Shown here in pieces: positions 17,444-25,665 of a stretch of 64,000 bases of DNA. The notes beneath the pieces were generated by a model. That model had not been told where the DNA came from. It saw only the letters and a list, made by a program, of their open reading frames with translations, and ran no database searches. The stretch lies in assembly GCF_036961565.1 (NCBI RefSeq), contig NZ_JBAMDD010000010.1, forward strand, positions 62,001-126,000, read 5' to 3'. Source of the DNA: Chitinimonas sp036961565 (GTDB lineage Bacteria > Pseudomonadota > Gammaproteobacteria > Burkholderiales > Chitinimonadaceae). A program made the position numbers and the translations under genes. The first letter of the stretch is position 1; every line of letters begins with the position of its first letter.

Positions 17444-17876
17444 GGGGTCTGCGTGCTTTCCTGTGGCACCAGTCATCCTGCGTGGTGCTGCTGTCGTCGG
17501 TAAGGCTTGTTTGCCTGGGTGCCAGAGGGCACTGTGTGCCTCTGTATCCCGCTTTCAGCTTAGAAGGAACTTCCAGAAACCTCGCGCTCTCAGTAATGCG
17601 AGCGATGCTGTAAAAAATTTCACCTTATATATCAGATACATGCTGCATCCAATTTTTACACGCGCCGGGTCGGACTGAGAAAACAAGACCTCTGTAAGCC
17701 CCTTGGAGCCTGTGAGGCGCCTAGCCCACTAACAACACCCTTCTGGCGTTGCTGTGCGAGCTCGCCTCTCCCACGTACTGTCTGCCGCGTGCCTTCGCCC
17801 GCACGCCTAGCCAGAACCGCTACGCTGGCGTTACGCCGGGTTTTATTAGCGGCGCTTGGTAACCGAGTAGGGGATG
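17444..17876. other. 433-base intergenic stretch
   Basis: No gene is recognised here. It contains an AT-rich segment around 17615-17660 (TAAAAAATTTC, TTATATATC), plausibly the promoter region of the binding-protein gene that reads leftward. A GC-rich part at 17700-17870 has codon use unlike its neighbours and no homology seen. Confidence 0.4.
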
Positions 17877-20567
17877 CTAGGGCCTCTCCTTGCTGGCTTC
17901 GCCAGCCTGTGCTGGCGGCACGGGCGCAAACCAGCCCACGGCGACCAGCAGCAGACCCACACCGAGGAAGGACACCACCCTGGCCAGGCTGCCTGCGCCG
18001 GCGAGATCCACCACGAACAGCTTGAGTACCGTCACCCCCACCAGGCAGGCCCCGGTCACCCATAGCGCGCGCCAGCTGACGCGGGTGGCAGACCACATGG
18101 CGGCCAGGGCTACGCTGGTCCATAGCAGCGATAGCGCAGCCTGGTAGCCCTGGTCGGGCCATAGCGATGCCTGGCTGAAGTTCAGCCCGCCCAGATGGTG
18201 GAAGCCTCTGGCCAGCAGGCTGTTGAGCCAGGCAAACAGCAGCAGGGCCAAACCGGCCTGGATGACTGGGCGCAGCTCGGCCAGCTTGGCCGCTGGGTAG
18301 GGGCTGCGCAGCCAGCGCAGCAGGGCCAGTGCTGCCATCCACCAGCCCAGGTCCAGCGGATTGAGTAGGGGCCACCAGGCCAGTGGCTGGGCGCTGCCGC
18401 TGCTGGCCCAGGGGGCGATCAGCAGGGCGCCGGCAGTCAGGGCTGCGATGGGCAGGGGTAAGTGCCACAGGTAGTCGCGCCGATAGCGGCGTGACGGCCA
18501 GCGGGCCTGCAGCGGGGCCAGTGTCTGACACAGCAGCGCCAGGCCGAGTGCTGCCAGGCCGCCCAGCCAGATCCAGCCCGACCCACCGCCTATGCGGCTG
18601 CTGCCATCGGCCAGCACCCACACCAACCAGGCCGTCAGCAGCCAGCCTCCCATCAGGTGGGCAAGCTGCCTGCCCAGCCTGGGCAAGGTGCGCTCACGGT
18701 AGTACAGCAAACCCATGGCCAGCCCATATGCCAGGGGCCAGGCCAGCCAGCCGCCTTGTTGCAGCGGGGTGGCCTGGCGCTGTGCCGCCAGCAGCAACAC
18801 CACGGCCAATGCAGGCAATAAACCCAGGCTGGGCCAGCGCAACGCCGGCCAGGCCAGCGGGCCGGACAGCAAGGTGGCCAGCAAGGCCAGGCCGGACAAG
18901 AGGGCGAGCCAGGCTACGATCAGGTGTTGGTCGGGCATGAATTGCGCCAGGCTGACACCGCCGCCAGCCAGCAATAGCAGCAAACCCCACAGCAGCAAGA
19001 CCAGGTGCGGTGTGCGGGGGCTGGCGCGATAGCATACGGCGCCAGCCAGCCAGGCGGCGATGCCTACCAGGCTGGTGGCCAGCAGGCGGCCATTCCACCA
19101 GTGTACTTCCCGCTCTATCTGCGACAGCTGTGCCAGCACGATGAGGCCTGCGGCGAAAATCAACAGGTAGCCGGTCAGCTGGCTGAGCAGGCGCTGTTGG
19201 CGATGGCCCAGCCACAGCAGGCCTGCGCCTTCCAGGGCCCAACTGGCGGCTGTCCAGCGACCGTCTAGCGCCAGCGGTATGGTCAAGGTGGCAAAGCCGG
19301 TGGCCAGTATGCAGAACGATTCGGCCAGCAGCCCCATGCCGGGGCGGCTACGCAGGCTTAGCCAGAGCGCGCCGTAGACCAGGGCCATGGTGGCTGCAGA
19401 CCAGGCATTGCCATGGGCGAAATCGCTGACCAGCATGACCTGCAGGCCAAAGCCGACCAAGGGCACGCCAAACACCAGGGTGGCATCGACGGGGTCGCGC
19501 ACCAGCTGGCCCAATTTGGCTTCTGCCTGCCTATGCCGGGTAAAGGCGACGGCCAGCGCCACATACAGCAGCCAGAACCCCACCAGGAAAGGCTCTGTGG
19601 TGGCGAAGTGCTCATGGGTGTAGCGCAAGGTGCCCCAGCCCGCACCGATGATGAAGGTGAACAGGAAGCCCAACAGGTTCAGTCCACGCCAGGCCCGCAG
19701 GCGGGCAACCCAGGCGATGCCGAGATTGAGTACCGCATAGTAGCTGAACAGCATGACATGACTGCCCTGGCCGGTACTGGCCAGGATGGGGGCCAGAAAG
19801 CCGCCAGCCAGCCCGATGATGGCCAGTGACTGGGCCGACTGGGTAACCGCCAGTGCAGCGGAGAAGGTGGCAAGGCCCGCCAGCAGTGCGAAGGCAGCGC
19901 CTGCGGGCAGCAACTGGTGCAGGTGTAGGGCCGCGAACACGGTCAGGAAGGCAATACCCAGGCCGCCCCCCTGCAGGGCATGGGCGAACACCGGCTTGCG
20001 CTCGCGCTGGCGCCAGCCGAAGGTGATGGCAGCCGCCGCGCCGGCCATGACGGCCAGGTAGCGGCTCTCCACCGGAAAACGTACATATTGGGCGGCGTAC
20101 TTGAGCAGGAAGGCCACACCTATGATCAGCAGCAGCACACCTATCTTGACGGCCGGGTTGCCAGCCATCATCCAGGCCAGCGCGCGATCAACCACGGTGG
20201 GGCCGGTCTCTACGACTGCGGCATAAGCCGGCTCGGGGAGGGCGGCGGGTGCGGGCGCCGGTGTGGTTGCCTGGGTGACAGGCTGCACCGCTGCAGGTGC
20301 TGTTGGCTGCTCGGGTAGCGCCGGGACAGTATCGATGCGGGTCTCCGGCACCGGGCTGACAACGGTCTCCTGTGGGGCGGGTGCAGACACGGCCGATGGG
20401 GACGGCGGCGCCTCTGCTTGCAGTCTGGCCTGCAGTGCCCGTATCTGTGCGCTGTGATCGCGCTCGCGACCGAGTAACCAGCCCAGCAAGCCACCCAGCA
20501 GCCAGCCGCTGTCGTGCCATATCACGGCGCCGATGACCAACCCGACGAACAAGCCCAACCATGCCAT
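17877..20567 (-). CDS. DUF2339 polytopic membrane protein
   Basis: A very large inner-membrane protein of 896 residues. The N-terminus has one hydrophobic hairpin (LFVGLVIGAVIW, LLGGLLGWLLG), a short coiled-coil (HSAQIRALQARLQAEA) and a Pro/Ala/Thr-rich linker (about 55-125). These are followed by more than 20 transmembrane segments, including the DUF2339 hallmarks NPAVKIGVLLLIIGVAFLLK and ALQGGGLGIAFLT. The family is widespread in proteobacteria and unassigned; an envelope or polysaccharide role is only a guess. ATG 20567 is fixed by AAGGAG with a 6-base spacing. Repeat copy D begins 11 bases upstream of this start codon. Confidence 0.88.
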   Translation of the reverse strand: MAWLGLFVGLVIGAVIWHDSGWLLGGLLGWLLGRERDHSAQIRALQARLQAEAPPSPSAVSAPAPQETVVSPVPETRIDTVPALPEQPTAPAAVQPVTQATTPAPAPAALPEPAYAAVVETGPTVVDRALAWMMAGNPAVKIGVLLLIIGVAFLLKYAAQYVRFPVESRYLAVMAGAAAAITFGWRQRERKPVFAHALQGGGLGIAFLTVFAALHLHQLLPAGAAFALLAGLATFSAALAVTQSAQSLAIIGLAGGFLAPILASTGQGSHVMLFSYYAVLNLGIAWVARLRAWRGLNLLGFLFTFIIGAGWGTLRYTHEHFATTEPFLVGFWLLYVALAVAFTRHRQAEAKLGQLVRDPVDATLVFGVPLVGFGLQVMLVSDFAHGNAWSAATMALVYGALWLSLRSRPGMGLLAESFCILATGFATLTIPLALDGRWTAASWALEGAGLLWLGHRQQRLLSQLTGYLLIFAAGLIVLAQLSQIEREVHWWNGRLLATSLVGIAAWLAGAVCYRASPRTPHLVLLLWGLLLLLAGGGVSLAQFMPDQHLIVAWLALLSGLALLATLLSGPLAWPALRWPSLGLLPALAVVLLLAAQRQATPLQQGGWLAWPLAYGLAMGLLYYRERTLPRLGRQLAHLMGGWLLTAWLVWVLADGSSRIGGGSGWIWLGGLAALGLALLCQTLAPLQARWPSRRYRRDYLWHLPLPIAALTAGALLIAPWASSGSAQPLAWWPLLNPLDLGWWMAALALLRWLRSPYPAAKLAELRPVIQAGLALLLFAWLNSLLARGFHHLGGLNFSQASLWPDQGYQAALSLLWTSVALAAMWSATRVSWRALWVTGACLVGVTVLKLFVVDLAGAGSLARVVSFLGVGLLLVAVGWFAPVPPAQAGEASKERP

Positions 20568-20578
20568 AGATGCTCCTT

Positions 20579-20630
20579 GAGGTCTGTTCACCCCAGGCGA
20601 CGAGGCGAAAAGACATTGAACAGGCTCTTA
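20579..20630. repeat. minimal copy (D) of the dispersed palindromic element
   Basis: About 52 bp with a left end GAGGTCTGTTCA. The right end (GGCGAAAAGACATTGAACAG then GCTCTTA) matches the right end of copies A, B and C. It lies in the divergent region between the DUF2339 gene and the GNAT gene, and its left end nearly abuts the ribosome site of DUF2339. Confidence 0.7.
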
Positions 20631-20735
20631 AGTGTGGCCTTATCTTGGTCGAGCGGAGAGTGGTGTGCAAGCAACATGGCGTCTGGGCGGGCGGCGGCAT
20701 AGAATCCGCTACCGTCCGTCGCGTTTTTCCATCCC

Positions 20736-21236
20736 ATGTTGATACGCCAGCTTGTTCCTGCCGATCTGGACCTGTTCCGGGCTTTGCGCCTGGCAGGCTT
20801 GCGCGAGTGCCCGGCGGCTTTTGCTGCCAGCCTGGAGGAGGAAGCCGAACTGCCACCGGGCCAGATGGGCGAATGGCTGCAGGCCGGCCCACACGGCTGG
20901 ATACTGGGTGCTTTCGACGGAGATGCGCTGGTCGGCGTGGTAGGTTTGGGCAGGGAGCGCATGCGCAAGCTGCAGCACAAGGCCGTGGTGTGGGGCATGT
21001 ATGTGGCGGCCAGCCATCGGCGTCGCGGTGTGGCGCTGGCCTTGCTGCAGTCACTCAAGCAGCAGGCTGCCGGGATGGCTGGGCTGCGGCAACTGAACCT
21101 TGGGGTGCATACCCGCAATGCGCCAGCGCTGGCGCTGTATGCAGCATTGGGTTTTACCGTTTATGGCACCGAGACCCATTGCATGCAGGTGGATGGCGCA
21201 TGGCACGACGAATATCTGATGGCTTGCACACTGTGA
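20736..21236 (+). CDS. GNAT family N-acetyltransferase
   Basis: A 166-residue cytoplasmic acetyl-CoA-dependent acyltransferase. It shows the N-terminal IRQLVPADLDLFRALR, the acetyl-CoA loop SHRRRGVALALLQ (motif A, R/Q-x-x-G-x-A type), and the C-terminal NAPALALYAALGF (motif B). Substrate unknown. It precedes the response regulator gene by 28 bases on the same strand, so co-transcription is possible. The divergent DUF2339 gene begins 168 bases away. Confidence 0.88.
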   Translation: MLIRQLVPADLDLFRALRLAGLRECPAAFAASLEEEAELPPGQMGEWLQAGPHGWILGAFDGDALVGVVGLGRERMRKLQHKAVVWGMYVAASHRRRGVALALLQSLKQQAAGMAGLRQLNLGVHTRNAPALALYAALGFTVYGTETHCMQVDGAWHDEYLMACTL

Positions 21237-21264
21237 GCCGCATGGACCAAGCAGGCGACCCCTT

Positions 21265-21936
21265 ATGAAATTGCTATTAGCCGAAGACGATGCCGTATTG
21301 GCCGATGCCCTGCTGACCAGCCTGGCACGCCTGGGTTTTGCTGCGGAGCATGTGAGCAACGGCCTGGTGGCCGAGCAAAGGCTGCTGGCTGCCGACTACG
21401 ATGCCGTGATCCTGGATCTGGGCCTGCCTGGCCAGGGTGGCCTGGCGGTGTTGCGCAAGGTGAGGGCGCAGAAGCCCGGCCTGCCCATCTTGATACTGAC
21501 GGCGCTGGACGGGCTGGAAGACAGGGTGGCCGGGCTGGATGCCGGTGCAGACGACTACCTGGCCAAGCCCTTTGAGTTTGTTGAACTGGAGGCGCGTTTG
21601 CGAGCGCTGCTGCGCCGTAGCAAGGCGGCGGGCAGCCCCCGCGATGAGGCGCGGTTTGGCCGGCTACGGCTGGACCGGGCCGGGCAGCGGGCCTGGGCCG
21701 ATGATCAGCCGCTGGATCTGTCGGCCCGGGAGTTGGCCGTGCTGGATGTGCTGCTGAGCAATGCCGACCGGGTGGTGACCAAGGAGCAGATTGCCGCCGA
21801 ACTGAGCGGCGACGAGCTGGGTGCCAATGCCATCGAGGTTTATGTGCACCGCCTGCGCAAGAAGATAGAGCCGGCCGGCGTGGGGGTGAGGGCCGTACGG
21901 GGCCTGGGCTATCTGCTGGAAGCACGGCCGCTGTAG
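21265..21936 (+). CDS. response regulator, OmpR family (TctD/QseB-like)
   Basis: A 223-residue transcription factor. The receiver domain (1-115) has the acidic pocket (AEDD), the phospho-acceptor Asp51 (AVILDLGLPG), Thr/Ala (ILTAL) and Lys (YLAKPFEF). The C-terminal winged-helix DNA-binding domain (about 130-220) has LSARELAVLDVLL and NAIEVYVHRLRKKIE. It works with the sensor kinase gene that starts 13 bases downstream. Targets are unknown; no citrate or tricarboxylate transporter is adjacent, so the TctD-like name indicates the subfamily only. Confidence 0.93.
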   Translation: MKLLLAEDDAVLADALLTSLARLGFAAEHVSNGLVAEQRLLAADYDAVILDLGLPGQGGLAVLRKVRAQKPGLPILILTALDGLEDRVAGLDAGADDYLAKPFEFVELEARLRALLRRSKAAGSPRDEARFGRLRLDRAGQRAWADDQPLDLSARELAVLDVLLSNADRVVTKEQIAAELSGDELGANAIEVYVHRLRKKIEPAGVGVRAVRGLGYLLEARPL

Positions 21937-21949
21937 GCGGCTTGGTGCC

Positions 21950-23353
21950 ATGAGCAAACCACGCAAGCTCTCGCTGCACCGGCAACTACTGATCTGGCTG
22001 CTGGCGCCGCAGTTGCTGCTGTGGCTGGCGGCGGCATTTGTGTCGTACTCGGTGGCGCTGCGCTATGCCGATGAGGTGATAGACCGCAGCTTGGTGCAAT
22101 CCAGCCGCGCCTTGGCACGTCAGGTGAAACCGCTGGGCGAGGGGCTGTATATCGATTTTCCCCGCGCTGCCCGCGAGATACTGGAAGAAGACCCCAGCGA
22201 CCGCCTGTATTACATGGTCAGCACGCCGCCCGGTGAATTCATCCTGGGTGAGAAGGATATCCCGCCCACCCCGCGTGAGCTGGCGCGCGAGGTGGGCAAG
22301 CCCTATTTTTACGACGGCGTCTTGCGTGGCCGTGTGGTGCGGGTGGCCGCCTTATACCTGCGCATAGGCACCGAGGAGCGGCCCCAGACCATGCTGGTGC
22401 AGGTGGCCAAGAGCACGGCGCTGCGTACCCAACTGCAGCGGGATATCCTGATTGATACCGCCCTGCCACTGGCCTTGCTGCTGGTGTTGACCAGTGTGCT
22501 GGTGTGGGCCGGTATCAGCCGTGGCCTGTCGCCCTTGCGGCATCTCCGCCGGCTGGTGGAGAAGCATTCACCGCGTGAGCTGAGTGCGCTGGAAGTGGAG
22601 AACGCCCCGGCCGAGGTGCGGGCATTGGCGCGGGCCATCAACAGCTTGCTGGAAGAGGTGCACGGCCAGGTGGCGGCGCAGCGGCGGTTTATCGCTGATG
22701 CCGCGCATCAGCTGCGTACGCCCCTGGCGGGCTTGAAGTCCCAGTCCGAACTGGTGCGCGGCGAGTTGAACCAGGCCGAGCCTGACCGCGCTGCCCTGTT
22801 GCAGCGCCTGGCGCAGATCGAGACCAGCGTGGCTCGCGCCATCCGGCTGGTCAACCAGTTGCTGGCCCTGGCCCGGGCCGAACCCGATGCGGCGTTACCA
22901 TTGGCGCCGCTGGATCTGGTCCGGCTGGCCCGTGAGGTCACCATGGAGGCCGTACCCAGGGCGCTGGCAAGGCAGATAGACCTGGGGCTGGATGATGCGC
23001 CGGCCAAGCTGCTGATCAGTGGTCATGACGGTCTGCTGCGGGAACTCTTGGGCAACCTGATCGACAACGCCATCCAGTATTGCCCAGCAGGCAGCGAAAT
23101 CGGCGTCAGGGTAGTGGACGAAGGTGCCCATGCCGTTCTGGCGGTTTACGACAATGGGCCCGGGATTGCCGAAGCTGAGCGTGGCCGGGTGTTCGAGCGT
23201 TTCTATCGCGGTGCCATGGAAGGGCAGGGCAAGGGCTGCGGTTTGGGCTTGGCCATCGTGCAGGAGATTGCCCGCCGCCATCATGCCCAGGTGCTGCTGC
23301 AGGACAATCTGCCCCATGGCCTGCGTGTGGTGGTTCGGTTCCGGCTGACTTAG
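21950..23353 (+). CDS. sensor histidine kinase (TctE/QseC-like)
   Basis: A 467-residue inner-membrane kinase. TM1 (about 12-32) is followed by a periplasmic 2CSK_N-type sensor (about 35-165), TM2 (about 170-188), a HAMP-like linker, and the dimerisation/phosphotransfer domain with the H-box FIADAAHQLRTPLAG (phospho-His253). The ATPase domain has the N-box (NLIDNAIQYC), G1 (DNGPGI) and G2 (GCGLGLAI). It phosphorylates the response regulator encoded 13 bases upstream. Signal unknown. A weak terminator begins immediately after the stop. Confidence 0.93.
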   Translation: MSKPRKLSLHRQLLIWLLAPQLLLWLAAAFVSYSVALRYADEVIDRSLVQSSRALARQVKPLGEGLYIDFPRAAREILEEDPSDRLYYMVSTPPGEFILGEKDIPPTPRELAREVGKPYFYDGVLRGRVVRVAALYLRIGTEERPQTMLVQVAKSTALRTQLQRDILIDTALPLALLLVLTSVLVWAGISRGLSPLRHLRRLVEKHSPRELSALEVENAPAEVRALARAINSLLEEVHGQVAAQRRFIADAAHQLRTPLAGLKSQSELVRGELNQAEPDRAALLQRLAQIETSVARAIRLVNQLLALARAEPDAALPLAPLDLVRLAREVTMEAVPRALARQIDLGLDDAPAKLLISGHDGLLRELLGNLIDNAIQYCPAGSEIGVRVVDEGAHAVLAVYDNGPGIAEAERGRVFERFYRGAMEGQGKGCGLGLAIVQEIARRHHAQVLLQDNLPHGLRVVVRFRLT

Positions 23354-23354
23354 C

Positions 23355-23379
23355 GCCTGTTTGGAACTCAGGCTTTTTT
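23355..23379 (+). terminator. probable rho-independent terminator after the two-component operon
   Basis: A short stem GCCTG/CAGGC (23355-23359 with 23369-23373) with a 9-base loop is followed by six Ts. The stem is modest. Confidence 0.55.
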
Positions 23380-23396
23380 GTTGGGTTGTGACGGTG

Positions 23397-24197
23397 CTAG
23401 GCGCGTTTGCCCAGTTTGGCTTTGACGGAGACACCGGTCGGTAGCGGGAAGCGTGCTCGCAGCCAGCGACCCAGCGCGGTTTGCTGGCGTAGCTGTTCCA
23501 GCTCGGCCAGCCTGTTGCTGGTAAACGGTGGGCTGTCGGCTGGGCTGCGCAGCTCCAGCAGCCGCAGCTTGCAGCCTTGGGCCAGGGGGCGGCCCAGGGT
23601 GGCCGCCATCCACAGCAGTAGCAGATTGCCCAGGAGGGCCAGCCAATGCAAGCCGCTGCCTTGCTCCAGCCAGGGGCGCAGGATGTGGTAAAGCGGGACC
23701 GACGCTGCTGGGGCGATCAGCCAACTGGCCTTGCTGCGTTGTGCAGGGGTGGCGCTGGCCTGCAGCTGGCGGCTGTCCAGCTTGATCTGGGTGCCGGGCC
23801 AGGCCAGGGTCTTGGTGTCTGGACTGGGCCAGGGCGCTTTGCGCCACTCCAGCAGGGCTATACTGCCCAGCACGATCAGGTAGGCCGCCAGCAGGGCCAG
23901 CCAGGTCAGGCCGGCCTGTGCCTGGCCCAAGGCCAGTGTTGCCAGGCAGAAGGAGAGGGGCAGCATGAACAACAGGGCGTGCAGGCTGCTGATGATGGCT
24001 GCCCGGCTGCCGAACAGCGACAGATAGCAGACCGCCAGCCCATCCAGCAGGAAGTAAAACCCCAGGACGGCAAAGGCCGCCAAGGCCCAGCGCCAGTCGG
24101 CCTGTGCCCATACGGCCAGGCTGGCCGGCACGGCCAGCAGCCAGCCGTGCCAGGCTTTGCCTAGCAGCAGCGGCAGGGATGCCGGCGGGTGGGTCAT
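23397..24197 (-). CDS. polytopic membrane protein, possible immunity partner
   Basis: A 266-residue inner-membrane protein with about six hydrophobic segments (for example WLLAVPASLAVW, ALAAFAVLGFYFLL, LLFMLPLSFCLATLAL, WLALLAAYLIVLGSIALL), a charged loop at about 118-150, two more hydrophobic segments, and a basic cytoplasmic C-terminus. No family was recognised. Its ATG overlaps the stop of the upstream gene (24194-25270) by 4 bases (ATGA), so the two products are made together. Its membrane topology, and its position after a protein with a C-terminal membrane-insertion hairpin, fit an immunity protein. This is an inference. Confidence 0.62.
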   Translation of the reverse strand: MTHPPASLPLLLGKAWHGWLLAVPASLAVWAQADWRWALAAFAVLGFYFLLDGLAVCYLSLFGSRAAIISSLHALLFMLPLSFCLATLALGQAQAGLTWLALLAAYLIVLGSIALLEWRKAPWPSPDTKTLAWPGTQIKLDSRQLQASATPAQRSKASWLIAPAASVPLYHILRPWLEQGSGLHWLALLGNLLLLWMAATLGRPLAQGCKLRLLELRSPADSPPFTSNRLAELEQLRQQTALGRWLRARFPLPTGVSVKAKLGKRA

Positions 24198-25270
24198 CGC
24201 TTGACGCCGAGCACCGAGGCGGCGGCGTTGCCAGCGGCTTCATCGCCGCCGTAGCGGCTCCAGGCGGCTTGCACGGCGACCCCGGCAACCAGGCTTAGGG
24301 CAAACACCGGCCAGCCAAACGGCGTGAGCAGCAGCAGGCCCCGTGCCGCCATCATGCCTACCGCCATGGCAGTACCTGTGCCAGCGGCTACACCCAGCAC
24401 GTTGCCACTCTGGCTCTTGGCCGAGCGCACGGCGAAGCCACGCCAGTCCACCGCCAGGCCATCGGCCGTGCGGCTGGTGCTGTCGTAAAAATCAAAGGCG
24501 GCCGTGGGGCCAAAGGCCAGGACGCCGCCACCCACCTTGCTGCCGGCGGCACGCAGCAGCATGCTGGATTGCGCGCGGGAGTCCGCTACACCATCGGCCA
24601 GGGCCTGCAGGCGGCGCATGTCATGGGCGCTGCTGCGCATGCTGGCAAACGACTGGGTGGCGCGCCCGCCAAAGGCCGCCGTGGGGATCTGGTGCAGCAC
24701 CTGCACCGGCAGGTTGCTGACCTTGACCCGTATCTGGGCGCCGCGCCGCAACTGGCCGTTGGCACCGATGCGGTGGGCGTAGATGGTGATATTGGGGCTG
24801 AGCCGTATCGACTGCACGCCACCGGCCCGCAGCCGGGCAAAGCCTTGGGCGGCATGGCGGGCCCAGTAGGCCCGCAGGCTGCTTTCAACCACGCCATGGA
24901 TATTGCCTGCGATATTTCCCGGCCCGATCAGGGAGTCTTTCAACGGGCCATACCAGGCGTTGAAGCTGGCATTGGCCTGCTCTGGCGTCATCGGCTTGTC
25001 GGGCAGGTTCTGGGTGCTGGCGACCAGCAGCACTGCCGTCTCTGGATCAGTCTGCACCAGGGTGGGCAGCAGCGCGGCCAGCACGGGCTTATCGAGGGCG
25101 AAGTCGCCGTCATAAGGCATGGCGTACTCATCGAACTGGTAGCGGCTGCAGGAGCGAGAAGCGCTGCCGTAGGCCATGCCGGGTTCGATGACTGCTTGCG
25201 GGCGCAGGGCATGTGCCTGCTTGAATACGACGGATTCGGCGTGGGTGCGGGGCTTGGTGATGAAGGGCAT
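24194..25270 (-). CDS. unknown protein with Gly/Ala-rich hydrophobic C-terminus, possible membrane-active effector
   Basis: A 358-residue protein without a signal peptide. Residues 1-250 are soluble (KPRTHAESVVFKQAHALRP at the N-terminus, SIRLSPNITIYAHRIGANGQ in the middle). The C-terminal 71 residues hold a Gly/Ala-rich hydrophobic hairpin (NVLGVAAGTGTAMAVGMMAA, then PVFALSLVAGVAVQAAW) like those of pore-forming effectors. The 4-base overlap with a polytopic membrane gene is the usual layout of effector and membrane immunity genes. No secretion system, VgrG or PAAR gene is in the window. No family was recognised, so toxin identity is a hypothesis. Confidence 0.55.
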   Translation of the reverse strand: MPFITKPRTHAESVVFKQAHALRPQAVIEPGMAYGSASRSCSRYQFDEYAMPYDGDFALDKPVLAALLPTLVQTDPETAVLLVASTQNLPDKPMTPEQANASFNAWYGPLKDSLIGPGNIAGNIHGVVESSLRAYWARHAAQGFARLRAGGVQSIRLSPNITIYAHRIGANGQLRRGAQIRVKVSNLPVQVLHQIPTAAFGGRATQSFASMRSSAHDMRRLQALADGVADSRAQSSMLLRAAGSKVGGGVLAFGPTAAFDFYDSTSRTADGLAVDWRGFAVRSAKSQSGNVLGVAAGTGTAMAVGMMAARGLLLLTPFGWPVFALSLVAGVAVQAAWSRYGGDEAAGNAAASVLGVKR

Positions 25271-25665
25271 CGAATGGCTAAGGATATCGGTTCAGTTATA
25301 TGTCATAAATTTTACCACTGAGACGCAGCTGACTGCTTGGTACCAATACCAGTGCGTGGTACCGGATTGCGGCTGCGGGCGGTAAGCGGGCTGGGGGGCG
25401 ACCGATGGTGTAACAAAACTAAGATATTGCCCAGTTGGCTATGGCTAAGTGTATCCCGTACCACAGTCGGCCTTGCCCCGATGCTGTGCTGCGATCGCCT
25501 TGAAATGAGGCGCCGGCTTGGGCTTTGCGCTTTTATGGTGCAATGCAATATTGAAACTTACTGAAAACTTACAAAAATCCTTCACAAAGCTTACATGCGT
25601 AGTTATATTTCGCTCCAGTCGTGTGCATGACGCAGCCGACCTAATTCAAATAAGGAGTGAGACAG
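25271..25665. other. divergent intergenic region with the sugar-ABC promoter
   Basis: A 395-base region between the effector-like gene (leftward) and the sugar importer (rightward). The right third is AT-rich and carries tandem decamer-like repeats (GAAACTTACT, GAAAACTTAC, then GCTTAC at about 25552-25593) near the promoter, a possible operator. Nothing else was recognised. Confidence 0.5.
25581..25609 (+). promoter_or_regulatory. sigma-70-type promoter of the sugar ABC operon
   Basis: A -35 hexamer TTCACA (25581-25586) and a -10 hexamer TATATT (25604-25609) are separated by 17 bases; both match consensus at five of six positions. The start site would be near 25616, leaving a leader of about 50 bases before ATG 25666. 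Confidence 0.6.

Noticed and set aside
17656..18621. Minus-strand frame overlapping the end of the DUF2339 gene
   Set aside because: Pro/Arg-rich low-complexity product and overlap with a well supported gene in another frame.
23368..24288. Longer minus-strand frame overlapping the polytopic membrane gene at 23397-24197
   Set aside because: Its product is Pro/Ala/Gly-rich without domains, while the other frame gives clear membrane helices and an ATGA junction.
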